Assembly (NCBI RefSeq): GCF_016908015.1
Contig: NZ_JAFBDB010000002.1
Span: forward strand, 62,001 to 126,000
Source: Clostridium pascui
GTDB lineage: Bacteria; Bacillota; Clostridia; Clostridiales; Clostridiaceae
Length of the DNA stretch: 64,000 nt
Direction: 5' to 3'
The notes beneath the pieces were generated by a model. The model was not told where the DNA came from. It was given only the letters and a program-made list of their open reading frames with translations, and searched no databases. Shown piece after piece: positions 53,972 to 63,573 of this stretch (position 1 is the stretch's first letter; each line of letters starts with the position of its first letter). Both the position numbers and the translations under genes were made by a program.

Positions 53972-55438
53972 ATGAGTGATTTGGATAACATACTTAAGGA
54001 TTTATCCCCGAGTTTAGTATTTAGATACTTTGAAGAGATAAGCAGAATACCAAGGGGTTCTGGGAATGAAAGGGCTATAAGCGATTATTTAGTTGATTTT
54101 GCAAAGGAACATAATTTAGAGGTAATACAAGATGAAGCATTAAATATAATAATTAAAAAGGATTCAACTAAAGGATATGAAAATGCCCCAACTGTAATCT
54201 TACAAGGACATATGGACATGGTTTGTGAAAAAAACAATGGAACAGAGCATAATTTTGAAAAAGACTCTATTAAGCTAAAAATAGAAGGCGATTTTATAAA
54301 AGCAACAGGAACTACTTTGGGAGCAGATAATGGTATAGCAGTAGCTTATTGTTTAGCTATACTTGCAAGTAGTGATATAAAGCATCCTGCTATAGAGGTT
54401 TTAGTTACAACTGAAGAAGAAACAGGAATGGGAGGAGCCTCCAGTGTTAAGGGAGAAAATCTTTCTGGAAAGATTTTAATTAACATTGATTCAGAGGAAG
54501 AAGGGGAACTTTTATCTTCATGTGCTGGCGGTGTTAGAAATAAAGTTAGCATTAAGTTGGAATTACAGAAAGGACAAGAAGGCTTTATCCCTTATAAGGT
54601 TATTGTGAAGGGCCTAAAGGGAGGACATTCAGGAATGGATATCGATAAAGGAAGGGGAAACTCTAATAAGATTATAGGAAGAGTTTTAAATGATATAAAT
54701 TCACAAATGGAATTATACATAGCAGAAATAAATGGTGGAGCAAAGATGAATGCAATTCCAAGGGAAGCTGAAGCTATAATCCTTATCAAAGAAGAAAATA
54801 AAAATCATTTACAGAATATAGCAAAAAAGTGGCAAGAAACCTTAAAAAATGAACTTAGGGCTTCAGATCCAGGAATAACTGTACAGTTAGAAGAAATGGA
54901 TATAAATATAGATAAGGCATTCTCTAAAGAACTAACGAATAAGGTTATAGCAATACTTATGTTAATTCCTCAAGGAATACAAACTATGAGCATGGATATT
55001 AAAGGATTAGTTCAAAGTTCTACAAATTTAGGCGTAGTTACAACTGAATATGATAAGATAACCTTTGAAAGTGCTATAAGAAGTTCAGTTAAAAGCTTAA
55101 AGGATAGTATAGTGAAAGAAATTGAAAGTATCTGTAATGTTGTTGGTGCAAATATGAGCTTAGAATCTGACTATCCAGCCTGGGAGTACAGGGAGGATTC
55201 ATATATTAGAGAAGTATTTAAAAATGTTTATAAGGATATGTATGGTTCAGAACCAAAAGTAACAGCAATACATGCAGGCCTTGAATGTGGAATACTAAAG
55301 GATATTTTAGGTGGTGTAGATATGATTTCCTTTGGACCAAATATGTATGATGTGCACACTCCTGATGAAAAGCTAAGTATTTCTTCAACTGAAAGAACAT
55401 ATAGATACTTCTTAGAAGTGCTAAAACAAATAAAATAA
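53972..55438 (+). CDS. pepD: Aminoacyl-histidine dipeptidase (M20C, PepD-like)
   Basis: A zinc dipeptidase of 488 residues, family M20. Metal motifs are LQGHMDMVCEK, TTLGADNGIAVA, TTEEETGMGGA and the C-terminal AIHAGLECG; the central lid domain includes KGLKGGHSGMDID. It splits X-His and other dipeptides in the cytoplasm, supplying free amino acids for fermentation. It is a single gene with its own promoter and terminator. GAGAGG precedes ATG 53972. Confidence 0.94.
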   Translation: MSDLDNILKDLSPSLVFRYFEEISRIPRGSGNERAISDYLVDFAKEHNLEVIQDEALNIIIKKDSTKGYENAPTVILQGHMDMVCEKNNGTEHNFEKDSIKLKIEGDFIKATGTTLGADNGIAVAYCLAILASSDIKHPAIEVLVTTEEETGMGGASSVKGENLSGKILINIDSEEEGELLSSCAGGVRNKVSIKLELQKGQEGFIPYKVIVKGLKGGHSGMDIDKGRGNSNKIIGRVLNDINSQMELYIAEINGGAKMNAIPREAEAIILIKEENKNHLQNIAKKWQETLKNELRASDPGITVQLEEMDINIDKAFSKELTNKVIAILMLIPQGIQTMSMDIKGLVQSSTNLGVVTTEYDKITFESAIRSSVKSLKDSIVKEIESICNVVGANMSLESDYPAWEYREDSYIREVFKNVYKDMYGSEPKVTAIHAGLECGILKDILGGVDMISFGPNMYDVHTPDEKLSISSTERTYRYFLEVLKQIK

Positions 55439-55458
55439 TAGATGAATTTGATATTTGT

Positions 55459-55496
55459 AAAAGGCATATTTTCAAAGAGATATGCCTTTTATATTG
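55459..55496 (+). terminator. Terminator after pepD
   Basis: AAAAGGCATAT (55459-55469) pairs with ATATGCCTTTT (55480-55490), followed by ATATTG. Confidence 0.75.
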
Positions 55497-55537
55497 TCAT
55501 AATATACGGAATGATGATTGAAATGTAAAGTTATTTA

Positions 55538-55566
55538 TTGACATAAAATAATCGGAGTGATACGAT
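55538..55566 (+). promoter_or_regulatory. Putative promoter of the chemoreceptor gene
   Basis: TTGACA (55538-55543) and TACGAT (55561-55566) are 17 nt apart. This gives a leader of about 130 nt in which I see no known riboswitch. Confidence 0.5.
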
Positions 55567-55704
55567 TTAAAATATTTAAACTTATAAAAATCGTCAGCGA
55601 ATAACAAGAAAAGTTAAGAGTATATGCAAATTGATGTTAGAAAAGTATGTAAGGGGCCAATGCTTTTTTAGCATAAAAATAAATGACTACAAGGGGGACA
55701 ATCT

Positions 55705-57711
55705 ATGAAAAAATCAAAGAATAACAGACTAAAGGGATCCATAAAAAACAAATTAATATTCTTGCTTATAGGAATTATAGTAATTCCTATTGTAACTTTA
55801 GCACTTATTACTTATTCAAATGCAAAACATGTATTAGGGTCTGAGTTTAAGAAAAATTCTATGCAGATGGCTGAAAAACTCAGTTCAACCATTGAAACTT
55901 ATATTACAGAAAATGAAAACAATATTAATATGTTAAGTAATAATTTAAACATAAGGGATGTCTTAAATAATAAGCCTGAGGAACTTCTCTATACATATAA
56001 CGCACTTCAAAGCTATCAGGAAGTGCACACAGATTCAATGGCAGTTTATATTGCAACACATGATAAAAGGTTATTTGTTTATCCAAAAGTTAATTTGCCA
56101 AAGGGATTTGATCCAACAGCCAGGCTATGGTATCAACAAGCTATGAAAGCAGGCAAAATGACTTGGACAGAACCTTACGTAGATGAGGCATCAGGGAAAC
56201 TAACTGTGACAGTTGCAAAGCCTGTAAGAAATTCTAAAGGTGAACTTATAGGCGTAGTTGGAGCTGACATATCATTAGATGTGTTATCTAAACTTGTCAG
56301 TGAAACCAGGCTGGGAAAAGAGGGACACTTTTTTATAGCCAATAGTAAAGGAAATATATTAGCTCATACAGATAAGGTGTTTAATAATAAAGAAATACCT
56401 GTCAAAGATATTTTAGATGCAGTGACAAGTAAAAAATCAGATACTATTGAGTATAGTTATAATGGTGAAAATAACTTTGCTGTTTTTACTACTAATAATA
56501 AAACAGGATGGAGTATAGTAGGAGAAATGAGTTACTCTGAAATACATGAAAGCTTATCAGTTATTTTTAAGGTGATATCCATAGCCGGAGTTATAATTAT
56601 AATCATAGCAGCAATGCTAGGAATGATTTTCTCAAAACCAATGATTATATCTTTGCATAAATTAGTAAAGGATATGAAAGGAATTGGTGGTGGTGATTTG
56701 ACAATAAGAAGTGACATTAAATCTAATGATGAGATAGGTATACTTGGTTCTACTCTCAATTCTATGTCTGAAAATCTAGGAGAACTGATAAAGGATATAA
56801 ATAATATATCAACAGAAGTTACTTCCGCAGCAGATAGCTTAGCTTCAATGGCAGAAGAAAGTAGTGCTTCCACAGAAGAAATTACAAGAGTTATTGGAGA
56901 GGTTTCTAATATAACGGTAAATCAAGCTAAAGGAACTGATATGGCGCTTAGTAAGATTAAAGATTTGTCAAATAGCATTCAATTAGTTGCCAGTGCTATT
57001 AATGATTCAAAGGAAATATTTGATGAAGTTGATAGCTTAAATGAAAAGGGCATTGAAGTAGTACAGATGCTAACCCAAAGTACTAAAGAAAATAATGATG
57101 CAGCCCAAAAGGTTTCAAAAGTAATCAATGAAGTTGATATCAAATCAGATGAAATTGGAAGTATTATAGATACAATAGAAAAAATTGCAGCACAAACAAA
57201 TTTACTTGCATTAAATGCCTCCATTGAAGCAGCTAGAGCAGGAGAAGCAGGTCGCGGATTTTCCGTGGTCGCAGATGAGGTAAGAAAACTTGCAGAACAA
57301 TCAAAAGATGCAACAAGTAAGATAAGAGATTTAGTAATGGGAATTCAATCGGGATCCAAAAATGCAGTTAACACTATGGAATTTGCAAGTGAAATAGCTA
57401 GCCAACAATCAAATGCAGTGGTGAAAACGGAAGATATATTTATTAAGATAACCAATATGGTAAGCAAGCTAAGTGGGGAAGTAGAGAAAATTGTCAAGCT
57501 AAATTATGAAATGACTAGCAAAAAAGATGAAATAGTAGGGGTAATGGGAAATATAGCAGCATCTTCAGAGCAAACTTCAGCCTCAACTGAAGAAATATCA
57601 GCATCTACAGAAGAGCAGTTAGCAATTAGTTATGAGGTTTCAAAGACTTCAGAGGAACTTAATAAATTATCTCAAAAACTTAATGAAAAGATAGAAAGTT
57701 TTAAAGTGTAG
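55705..57711 (+). CDS. Methyl-accepting chemotaxis protein with dCache sensor
   Basis: Order of parts: membrane helix (about 17-37), extracytoplasmic dCache domain (about 40-280), second helix (286-309), HAMP (310-365), and a long coiled-coil signalling domain with the hairpin [23 protein letters not shown] (in part) and [18 protein letters not shown]140, W142, Y143 and D188 (VVGADIS) match positions of the amino-acid-binding dCache motif, although its first Tyr is F135. It may sense amino acids, fitting an amino-acid fermenter. No che genes are next to it. Confidence 0.93.
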   Translation: MKKSKNNRLKGSIKNKLIFLLIGIIVIPIVTLALITYSNAKHVLGSEFKKNSMQMAEKLSSTIETYITENENNINMLSNNLNIRDVLNNKPEELLYTYNALQSYQEVHTDSMAVYIATHDKRLFVYPKVNLPKGFDPTARLWYQQAMKAGKMTWTEPYVDEASGKLTVTVAKPVRNSKGELIGVVGADISLDVLSKLVSETRLGKEGHFFIANSKGNILAHTDKVFNNKEIPVKDILDAVTSKKSDTIEYSYNGENNFAVFTTNNKTGWSIVGEMSYSEIHESLSVIFKVISIAGVIIIIIAAMLGMIFSKPMIISLHKLVKDMKGIGGGDLTIRSDIKSNDEIGILGSTLNSMSENLGELIKDINNISTEVTSAADSLASMAEESSASTEEITRVIGEVSNITVNQAKGTDMALSKIKDLSNSIQLVASAINDSKEIFDEVDSLNEKGIEVVQMLTQSTKENNDAAQKVSKVINEVDIKSDEIGSIIDTIEKIAAQTNLLALNASIEAARAGEAGRGFSVVADEVRKLAEQSKDATSKIRDLVMGIQSGSKNAVNTMEFASEIASQQSNAVVKTEDIFIKITNMVSKLSGEVEKIVKLNYEMTSKKDEIVGVMGNIAASSEQTSASTEEISASTEEQLAISYEVSKTSEELNKLSQKLNEKIESFKV

Positions 57712-57787
57712 TTTATAAATGGTATATAAATTTAACTTAGGCATAATAATATACTTGGAATAAATTATAAGAGAGGATGTGTTTGTT

Positions 57788-58342
57788 ATGGCATTAAACA
57801 ATGCAATGACTGCTGATTTTTTACGTTCGGCATATGGTGGAGAAAGTATGGCACATATGAGATATCTTATATGGGGGGAATATGCAGAAAAAGATGGATT
57901 TCCTAATATAGGAAGACTTTTTAAAGGAGTAGCATATGCAGAATGGGCTCATGCTAAAAATCACTTTAATGTACTTAAGGAACAAGTAGGAGATAGCACG
58001 GTTGCAGCGGGAGCAGTATTTGGTCATACTAATATAGTTGATAATCTTCAGGGAGCAATCAATGGAGAACTTCATGAAGTGGATCAAATGTATCCGGTAT
58101 ATCTTGAAACTGCAAGATTTCAAAATGAAAAAGATGCTGAAAGGGCATTTCATTATGCTCTAGAAGCTGAAAAAATCCATGCTAAGCTGTTTCAAGACGC
58201 TCAGGATAAAGCTAAAGAAGGAAAAGATATTGAAATAGACACTATTTATGTATGTCCAGTGTGTGGATATACAGAAATTGGGGACAATGTGGAAAAGTGT
58301 CCAGTATGCGGTGTAAAAAAAGACATGTTTAAGGCATTTTAA
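57788..58342 (+). CDS. rbr: Rubrerythrin
   Basis: A non-haem diiron peroxidase of 184 residues that removes hydrogen peroxide in anaerobes. The ferritin-like domain carries GGESMAHMRYLIWGEYAE, GVAYAEWAHAKNHF, NGELHEVDQMYP and ALEAEKIHAKLF with the Glu/His iron ligands. The C-terminal rubredoxin domain has CPVCGYTEIGDNVEKCPVCG. ATG 57788 is used; the GTG at 57779 is too close to GAGAGG. A single gene with a terminator behind. Confidence 0.95.
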   Translation: MALNNAMTADFLRSAYGGESMAHMRYLIWGEYAEKDGFPNIGRLFKGVAYAEWAHAKNHFNVLKEQVGDSTVAAGAVFGHTNIVDNLQGAINGELHEVDQMYPVYLETARFQNEKDAERAFHYALEAEKIHAKLFQDAQDKAKEGKDIEIDTIYVCPVCGYTEIGDNVEKCPVCGVKKDMFKAF

Positions 58343-58349
58343 AGTGTGG

Positions 58350-58396
58350 CACGCTAAAGGTTGTGAAAAGAGATCAATCTTTAGCGTGTTTGCTTT
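58350..58396 (+). terminator. Terminator after rubrerythrin
   Basis: CACGCTAAAG (58350-58359) pairs with CTTTAGCGTG (58379-58388), then TTTGCTTTT. Confidence 0.8.
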
Positions 58397-58426
58397 TATA
58401 AATATTAAGATGATACCCTTTATAAT

Positions 58427-58470
58427 AAAAAAGTCATAAGAATAGACTATCTATTTTTGTGACTTTTTTT
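58427..58470 (+). terminator. Second hairpin terminator downstream of rubrerythrin
   Basis: AAAAAAGTCA (58427-58436) pairs with TGACTTTTTT (58460-58469), with inner AATAGA/TCTATT. The A-tract on the left means it could also work on the minus strand. Confidence 0.7.
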
Positions 58471-58588
58471 GTGGAAATTGGTCAATAATAAAAATATACA
58501 TAAAATTACTAAGCGATATTGTTCTATTTTAATTTTATAAATAATAAGAATGTATTATTTAAAGATATTAAACTAGGGGGCAAGCTGT

Positions 58589-58741
58589 ATGAAGAATAAG
58601 TTTTCAAAGTTATATTTAGAACTTATAGAGTGGAGAGATGATGAAATTAAGTACGGTCATATGGAAAAAGCTAAGAGAATTCAAAAGGTAATAAGAAGAA
58701 AAAAGAAATGTTTAAATTATATATATAATAAATTCACTTAA
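58589..58741 (+). CDS. Small basic protein, 50 residues, unknown
   Basis: An ATG 8 nt after GGGGG (58576-58580) opens 50 codons. The product is highly charged and basic (KAKRIQKVIRRKKKC near the C-terminus), with a helical N-terminal part (SKLYLELIEWRDDEIKYG). It stands alone between two terminators and the next gene. The good ribosome site and clean reading frame support a real gene; the function is unknown and nucleic-acid binding is only a guess from charge. Confidence 0.6.
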   Translation: MKNKFSKLYLELIEWRDDEIKYGHMEKAKRIQKVIRRKKKCLNYIYNKFT

Positions 58742-58838
58742 AAGCTAGAATAATAGCAAGAGATTTAGCATATTATTTTGTATAAGGCATCTGTAAAAAG
58801 TGGAGTCACCTCGGGGATAAAAAAGGGGGAGAATACGT

Positions 58839-59639
58839 ATGAAAAAGACATTAGCATTACTCATGAGCGTAATAGTATCAGGAGCAATATTTATACAATG
58901 TAAGCAAGCTGCTGTTAGTACAAGTAGTAATATAGTAGAGATAAGCAGTGAGGAAAATAATATATCAAAAGCTCAGCAAGCTGCAGAAGAGTTTGTAAAG
59001 GAATACTTCACATACAATCCTAATACTATTGGAGAGGTACTGGACAAGTCATCTTCTTATTTTCTAAATCCAAAGGATATTTTAGATGGAAAAGATTTTC
59101 AAGTAAAAATCATAAAATCAAAAAATGAAGTATCCACATATATTTTATCTACACTTGGTAGCAAAGTAGAGGAAAACATTAAAATTGACAATAAAGAATA
59201 TAAGTCATATGTATTAAATTTTAAAATTGATTATATTTTAGATGGCAAACCTATTTACCAAGAAATTAAGTTAAGAATGGTTAATAAAGATAAAAAGTGG
59301 GTCATAGCTAGTTACGAATATAATGTGCTTCCTGAAATAGAAAAAGCCATGAAGGAAGGAGAGGATTTTGCAAAAAAGAATAAAGGAAAACTTCCTTCTG
59401 AGTCATTTGCCAAAACACATCCTGTTGAATGTGGAATATATTATATAGCAAGTAAATTTCAAAAAGAATATATAGATCAATATGGAATTGAATTTGAATT
59501 TTATAATATCATAAATGATAAGGATTTTGAGTTAATATTTAAAGTTAATAAAGACAATAAGGAAGAAATACAAATTATATATGTAACAATGCAAGATAAT
59601 AAAACTTATAAAGTTGTCAGAGAGAAAACTATAAAATAA
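58839..59639 (+). CDS. Exported protein of unknown function
   Basis: A signal peptide (MKKTLALLMSVIVSGAIFIQC) is followed by about 245 residues without a recognised domain. The cysteine after FIQ lacks the G/A/S expected before a lipobox Cys, so lipid anchoring is doubtful. The middle region (YILDGKPIYQEIKLRMVNKDKKW) looks like an NTF2-like or DUF4878-type strand pattern. AAGGGGGAG precedes ATG 58839. Confidence 0.75.
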   Translation: MKKTLALLMSVIVSGAIFIQCKQAAVSTSSNIVEISSEENNISKAQQAAEEFVKEYFTYNPNTIGEVLDKSSSYFLNPKDILDGKDFQVKIIKSKNEVSTYILSTLGSKVEENIKIDNKEYKSYVLNFKIDYILDGKPIYQEIKLRMVNKDKKWVIASYEYNVLPEIEKAMKEGEDFAKKNKGKLPSESFAKTHPVECGIYYIASKFQKEYIDQYGIEFEFYNIINDKDFELIFKVNKDNKEEIQIIYVTMQDNKTYKVVREKTIK

Positions 59640-59650
59640 GGTTGTGCAGC

Positions 59651-59680
59651 AAAAAGTTGCTTCGCAACTTTTTTGTTTTT
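59651..59680 (+). terminator. Terminator after the exported protein gene
   Basis: AAAAAGTTGC (59651-59660), loop TTC, and GCAACTTTTTT (59664-59674), then GTTTTT. Confidence 0.93.
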
Positions 59681-59785
59681 ATTATATAATATAATGATAT
59701 TACATACAAAATAAGCTTCTATCTTTGACCAGTATAGCAGTATGAAAGTTTCATTGATTTTATAATTTGCAAGGAGTATAATTTT

Positions 59786-59820
59786 GTATAGAAAGCCATC
59801 CTATGGATGGCTTTCTATAC
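59786..59820. repeat. Perfect 16-bp inverted repeat
   Basis: GTATAGAAAGCCATCC (59786-59801) and its exact complement (59805-59820) are separated by three bases. No T-run follows, so it is not a usual terminator. It stands 50 bp before the HD-domain gene. Confidence 0.75.
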
Positions 59821-59870
59821 ATATCAGATAATTAATATAAATCATTGATTATAGATAATGGGGGTAGAAT

Positions 59871-60461
59871 ATGTTTAATGAAAGACTTTCAAAGCAAATA
59901 CAGTTTATTGTAGAAATTGATAAATTAAAACATATCTTTAGGCAAAATATTGTTACAGGAACAACAAGAAATGAAAATGATGCAGAACACTCATGGCATT
60001 TAGCTATTATGGCAATGATGCTTTATGAATATTCAAAGGTGCCTGTAGATGTATTACAAGTAATTAAAATGGTTGTCATACATGATCTTGTTGAAATTTA
60101 TGCAGGAGATACATATTGCTATGATGAAAAGGGCTATGAAGATAAAGCAGAAAGAGAAGAGAGAGCAGCTGAAAGGCTTTTTGGAATGTTACCAGGGGAT
60201 CAATCAGAGGAAGTTTGGAATCTTTGGCGTGAGTTTGAAGAATTAAAGACTTCAGAAGCTAAGTTTGCTGCTTGTCTTGATAGAGTTCAACCACTAATTC
60301 TTAATTATAATACTAATGGCCATACTTGGAGAAGGCCAGGAGTAACTAGTGAAATGGTATTAAAGAGAAATGAAATATTAAAAGAAAATGCTCCTGAAAT
60401 TTGGGAATATGCAAAGGAAATTATAGAGGATTCTATCAAAAGAGGATATTTAAAACGTTAG
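59871..60461 (+). CDS. HD-domain phosphohydrolase (YfbR/HDDC2-like)
   Basis: A 196-residue HD_3 protein. The metal ligands are His in NDAEHSWHLA, His-Asp in VVIHDLVEIYAGD and Asp in AACLDRVQPLI. The family includes 5'-deoxynucleotidases acting on deoxynucleoside monophosphates. The DLVEIYAGD motif is typical. It is a single gene; no partner suggests another substrate. Confidence 0.9.
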   Translation: MFNERLSKQIQFIVEIDKLKHIFRQNIVTGTTRNENDAEHSWHLAIMAMMLYEYSKVPVDVLQVIKMVVIHDLVEIYAGDTYCYDEKGYEDKAEREERAAERLFGMLPGDQSEEVWNLWREFEELKTSEAKFAACLDRVQPLILNYNTNGHTWRRPGVTSEMVLKRNEILKENAPEIWEYAKEIIEDSIKRGYLKR

Positions 60462-60509
60462 AAACAGTATAATCTTAATAGCTTTAAATTAAGTTTTGGG
60501 GGCTAACTT

Positions 60510-62024
60510 ATGAAAAATTTAGAGTTAACGTCTTTAAAAATCGTAGAAAGTATATTTATTTTAACTATCATAATTTTACTAGTTGTAAATATTACATTTT
60601 ACAGGGTTGTTGTAAGTAAATTTCAAGTAGGTGTAAAAGCAAATGTAGTGGATGCTGTAAATGTCATCGATGGAGATAAATTAGATAGAGTCATAAAAAA
60701 CAAATCTATGAATAGTACTGAGTACAAAGAAATTCAACTAGAAATGATAAAATGGAAAAATGATAAGGATGTAAAGTATTTCTATACAATGTATAGAGAA
60801 AGAGATACTATTCATTTCTTAGTAGATTCAGCGTTAGTTGAGCCATCAAAGCTTGGAGAAAAATATAATTTTGAAGAAGAAATGAGACAAGCATTTAAAG
60901 GAAAAGTTACTTATACACCGAATCCTATAAGGGATAATTTAGGTACATTTGTATCAGCTTATGCACCAATAAAAAATTCGCAAGGAGAAATCATTGCAAT
61001 TGCAGGTATAGATGTTGATTTTGGAGTTTTTGTTTATATGAAATATAAATTTATTATAGATATAATAATTATTATATTTATGATTATTGTTGCATCAGTG
61101 ATATTAAGAAAGCTAGAAGAAACATTAAGAAAACACAAAATTTTGTTTGAGAACGCACATGATATAATATTATATACAACAGAGGATGGACAAATTATTG
61201 ACGGAAACAAAACAGCAGTAATAGAGTATGGATACAGTTACAGTGAATTAAAAACTAAAAGTTTAAAGAATCTTAGAACACTGGATTCTTCAAAAAACCT
61301 TGCTGAATGTGAAATTATAGATAATGAAGGCAGTGTTTTTGAAACAATCAACATAAGAAAAGATGGTACTACTTTTCCAGTAGAAATTAGTGCAAACTCT
61401 ATTATTGTAAATAATGAAAGGATAATAATAAGAATAATAAGAAATATAACAGAACGTAAAAAGATAGAGGAGAAAGTTGTATATCTTGCCAAATATGATT
61501 CTCTTACTAATGTATATAATAGAGCTAGTTTAATGTCTAAACTTAATATAGCTTTAGAAGAAGCTAAAAAACATAAATATACAATTGCCGTTATATTATT
61601 TGATGTTGATAAATTTAAGGATATTAATGATACATATGGTCATTGTGAGGGCGATATGATGCTAAAAACCATAGCAAATGCAGTAAAGAAATCTATTAGA
61701 AATACAGATATTTTTGGAAGACTAGGGGGAGATGAGTTTTTAATAATCCAACAATTTATTAAAAATAGAGAAGATATTATTTGTCTTATGGATAGAATAA
61801 TATATAATATTAAGTCTCAACCAATTAATTTGAATGATAATGAGCATTATATCAATATTAGTATAGGTATCAGCGTTTTTCCTAATGATGGAGATAATAT
61901 AGAGGAGCTTGTGAACTGTGCAGATAACGCCATGTATTATACAAAAAAGAATGGCGGGGATTCATATAATTTCTACGAGTATTCAAAAAAGGTACTCATA
62001 AATAGCCTAGATAAAAGTGATTAA
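60510..62024 (+). CDS. Membrane diguanylate cyclase with extracytoplasmic sensor, PAS and GGDEF
   Basis: A first membrane helix near residues 12-32 and a second near 180-197 flank a Cache-like sensor of about 145 residues. A PAS domain (ILFENAHDIILYTTEDGQIIDG, in part) follows, then a GGDEF domain with LAKYDSLTNVYNRASL, FDVDKFKDINDTYGHCEGD and RLGGDEF. The inhibitory RxxD site is present (RNTD). It should be an active, feedback-controlled c-di-GMP synthase. GGGGG precedes ATG 60510. Confidence 0.92.
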   Translation: MKNLELTSLKIVESIFILTIIILLVVNITFYRVVVSKFQVGVKANVVDAVNVIDGDKLDRVIKNKSMNSTEYKEIQLEMIKWKNDKDVKYFYTMYRERDTIHFLVDSALVEPSKLGEKYNFEEEMRQAFKGKVTYTPNPIRDNLGTFVSAYAPIKNSQGEIIAIAGIDVDFGVFVYMKYKFIIDIIIIIFMIIVASVILRKLEETLRKHKILFENAHDIILYTTEDGQIIDGNKTAVIEYGYSYSELKTKSLKNLRTLDSSKNLAECEIIDNEGSVFETINIRKDGTTFPVEISANSIIVNNERIIIRIIRNITERKKIEEKVVYLAKYDSLTNVYNRASLMSKLNIALEEAKKHKYTIAVILFDVDKFKDINDTYGHCEGDMMLKTIANAVKKSIRNTDIFGRLGGDEFLIIQQFIKNREDIICLMDRIIYNIKSQPINLNDNEHYINISIGISVFPNDGDNIEELVNCADNAMYYTKKNGGDSYNFYEYSKKVLINSLDKSD

Positions 62025-62030
62025 ACAATT

Positions 62031-62078
62031 TAAAGCTGTATTTGAGTAAATTAATGCTCATTTATAGCTTTATTTTAT
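62031..62078 (+). terminator. Hairpin terminator between the two diguanylate cyclase genes
   Basis: TAAAGCTGTATTTGAG (62031-62046) pairs imperfectly with CTCATTTATAGCTTTA (62057-62072), followed by TTTTATATTTTT. Confidence 0.6.
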
Positions 62079-62153
62079 ATTTTTGCATTAAAACTATAAA
62101 AGATAAGCAAACTAAAAAATAGTATTATAGATCCTAAAAACGGAGGGGTACAA

Positions 62154-63056
62154 ATGAGCATTTTAAGTGAAATTAAAGATAGATTATCTATATTTAAAAA
62201 TCTTTATGATGTTATTAGGATTATTAATCCCGTTAATAAGAAGGTTATCTATAATGATGAGAATTATAATGTCGATATAACTAGCACTTGTTATGAGTTT
62301 TGGAATAAAAATAGAACCTGTGAAAATTGTGTATGTATAAGGGCTCTTCGAGAAAATGATACTTTTATAAAAATAGAGTATAAAGAAAAAAGAGTTTTTT
62401 TAACTATAGCATCACCGGTAAATATTAATGACTGTACATATGTGGTGGAACTAATAAAAGATATAACAATGAAAGCATTCGTTGTACAATCAGAATATAA
62501 AAATGTAGAAAAAATTAATGATTTAATTAGTAGATTAAATTATGCTATGATAACAGATCCTTTAACAGGAATTTATAATAGAAGATTTATTGATGGGCAG
62601 CTATATGTAGATATAAATGAAAATGCTATTAATAAATTGCCGATGTGTGTAATAATCTTGGATATTGATTATTTTAAAGAAGTAAATGATACATATGGAC
62701 ATTTAGCTGGAGACTATATTCTAAAAGAGTTCGGGAAACTTATATTGGAATCCATTAGAAAATCTACAGATTGGGTTAGTAGATATGGTGGAGAGGAGTT
62801 TTTAATTGTACTTAATAATACAAATAAAGAAGGAGCTATGGTGGTTTCAAATAAGATAAAGACATTACTAGGTAATAAAGAATTTATGTATGAGGGTAAT
62901 AAAATAAATATCACTGCAAGTTTTGGGGTTTGTTGTTTAAAAGAAGGAAACATAATAAAGGCTAAGGACTTTATTAAATGTGCAGATGAAAATCTTTATA
63001 AGGCTAAGAAAACTGGAAGAGATAAAATAGTTATTAGTGAAATTAATGATGGGTAA
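62154..63056 (+). CDS. Cytosolic diguanylate cyclase with cysteine-rich PAS-like sensor
   Basis: The N-terminal 110 residues form a PAS-like domain with a cysteine cluster (C-x9-C-x2-C-x-C, in TCYEFWNKNRTCENCVCI), able to bind a metal or sense redox state. The GGDEF domain has MITDPLTGIYNRRF, LDIDYFKEVNDTYGHLAGD and RYGGEEF, all consistent with activity. The place of the RxxD inhibitory site reads KSTD, so feedback binding may be weakened. No membrane helix. CGGAGG precedes ATG 62154. Confidence 0.9.
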   Translation: MSILSEIKDRLSIFKNLYDVIRIINPVNKKVIYNDENYNVDITSTCYEFWNKNRTCENCVCIRALRENDTFIKIEYKEKRVFLTIASPVNINDCTYVVELIKDITMKAFVVQSEYKNVEKINDLISRLNYAMITDPLTGIYNRRFIDGQLYVDINENAINKLPMCVIILDIDYFKEVNDTYGHLAGDYILKEFGKLILESIRKSTDWVSRYGGEEFLIVLNNTNKEGAMVVSNKIKTLLGNKEFMYEGNKINITASFGVCCLKEGNIIKAKDFIKCADENLYKAKKTGRDKIVISEINDG

Positions 63057-63176
63057 CAAATGAAACAGATATGAGGAAGATTTTGGGGTATAATTTATTT
63101 AGATAACAAAATTGGAACATGAAAAATTTAAAATATAGTATTAATCTTAAATACACTACAATGGAGGATATTTATT

Positions 63177-63515
63177 ATGGATAAAAATTTTATTAAGAAC
63201 ATTGATTTTGCAAAGGCATTAAATTTAGAGAATCTTGTAACCTATCAAGAAGGTCAAGTAATAAGCAGAACTCTTTCTCAGAATAAACACTTGAGTCTAA
63301 CACTATTTTCCTTTGATAAGGGAGAAGAAATAAGCTCTCATGCTTCAGGTGGAGATGCTTTTGTAAACATTTTAGATGGAGAAGCAGAGATAACAATTGG
63401 TGAAGAAAAGTTTGCAGTTAAAAAGGGAGAATGTATCGTAATGCCAGCAGGAATACCTCATGCATTACATGCAACAGAAAGATTTAAAATGATGCTAGTT
63501 GTAGTATTTGGATAA
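63177..63515 (+). CDS. Cupin-domain protein
   Basis: A single small cupin barrel of 112 residues: ISSHASGGDAFVNILDGEAEI is cupin motif 1 (in part SSHASGGDAFVNILDGE) and MPAGIPHAL motif 2, with only some of the usual His ligands. Such proteins are common in anaerobes and their role is mostly unknown. GGAGG precedes ATG 63177, and a clear hairpin follows. Confidence 0.88.
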   Translation: MDKNFIKNIDFAKALNLENLVTYQEGQVISRTLSQNKHLSLTLFSFDKGEEISSHASGGDAFVNILDGEAEITIGEEKFAVKKGECIVMPAGIPHALHATERFKMMLVVVFG

Positions 63516-63521
63516 TAACAA

Positions 63522-63556
63522 TTAAAAGTCGCCTTTTGAAATGGCGACTTTTAAGC
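63522..63556. terminator. Terminator between convergent cupin and DUF3892-like genes
   Basis: TTAAAAGTCGCC (63522-63533) pairs with GGCGACTTTTAA (63543-63554). T-rich arms allow action in both directions. Confidence 0.75.
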
Positions 63557-63573
63557 TTTGAAATTAGTTCTAC

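Noticed and set aside
55567-55704. Possible riboswitch in the leader of the chemoreceptor gene
   Set aside because: Checked for c-di-GMP-I features and other leaders I know; no conserved core found.
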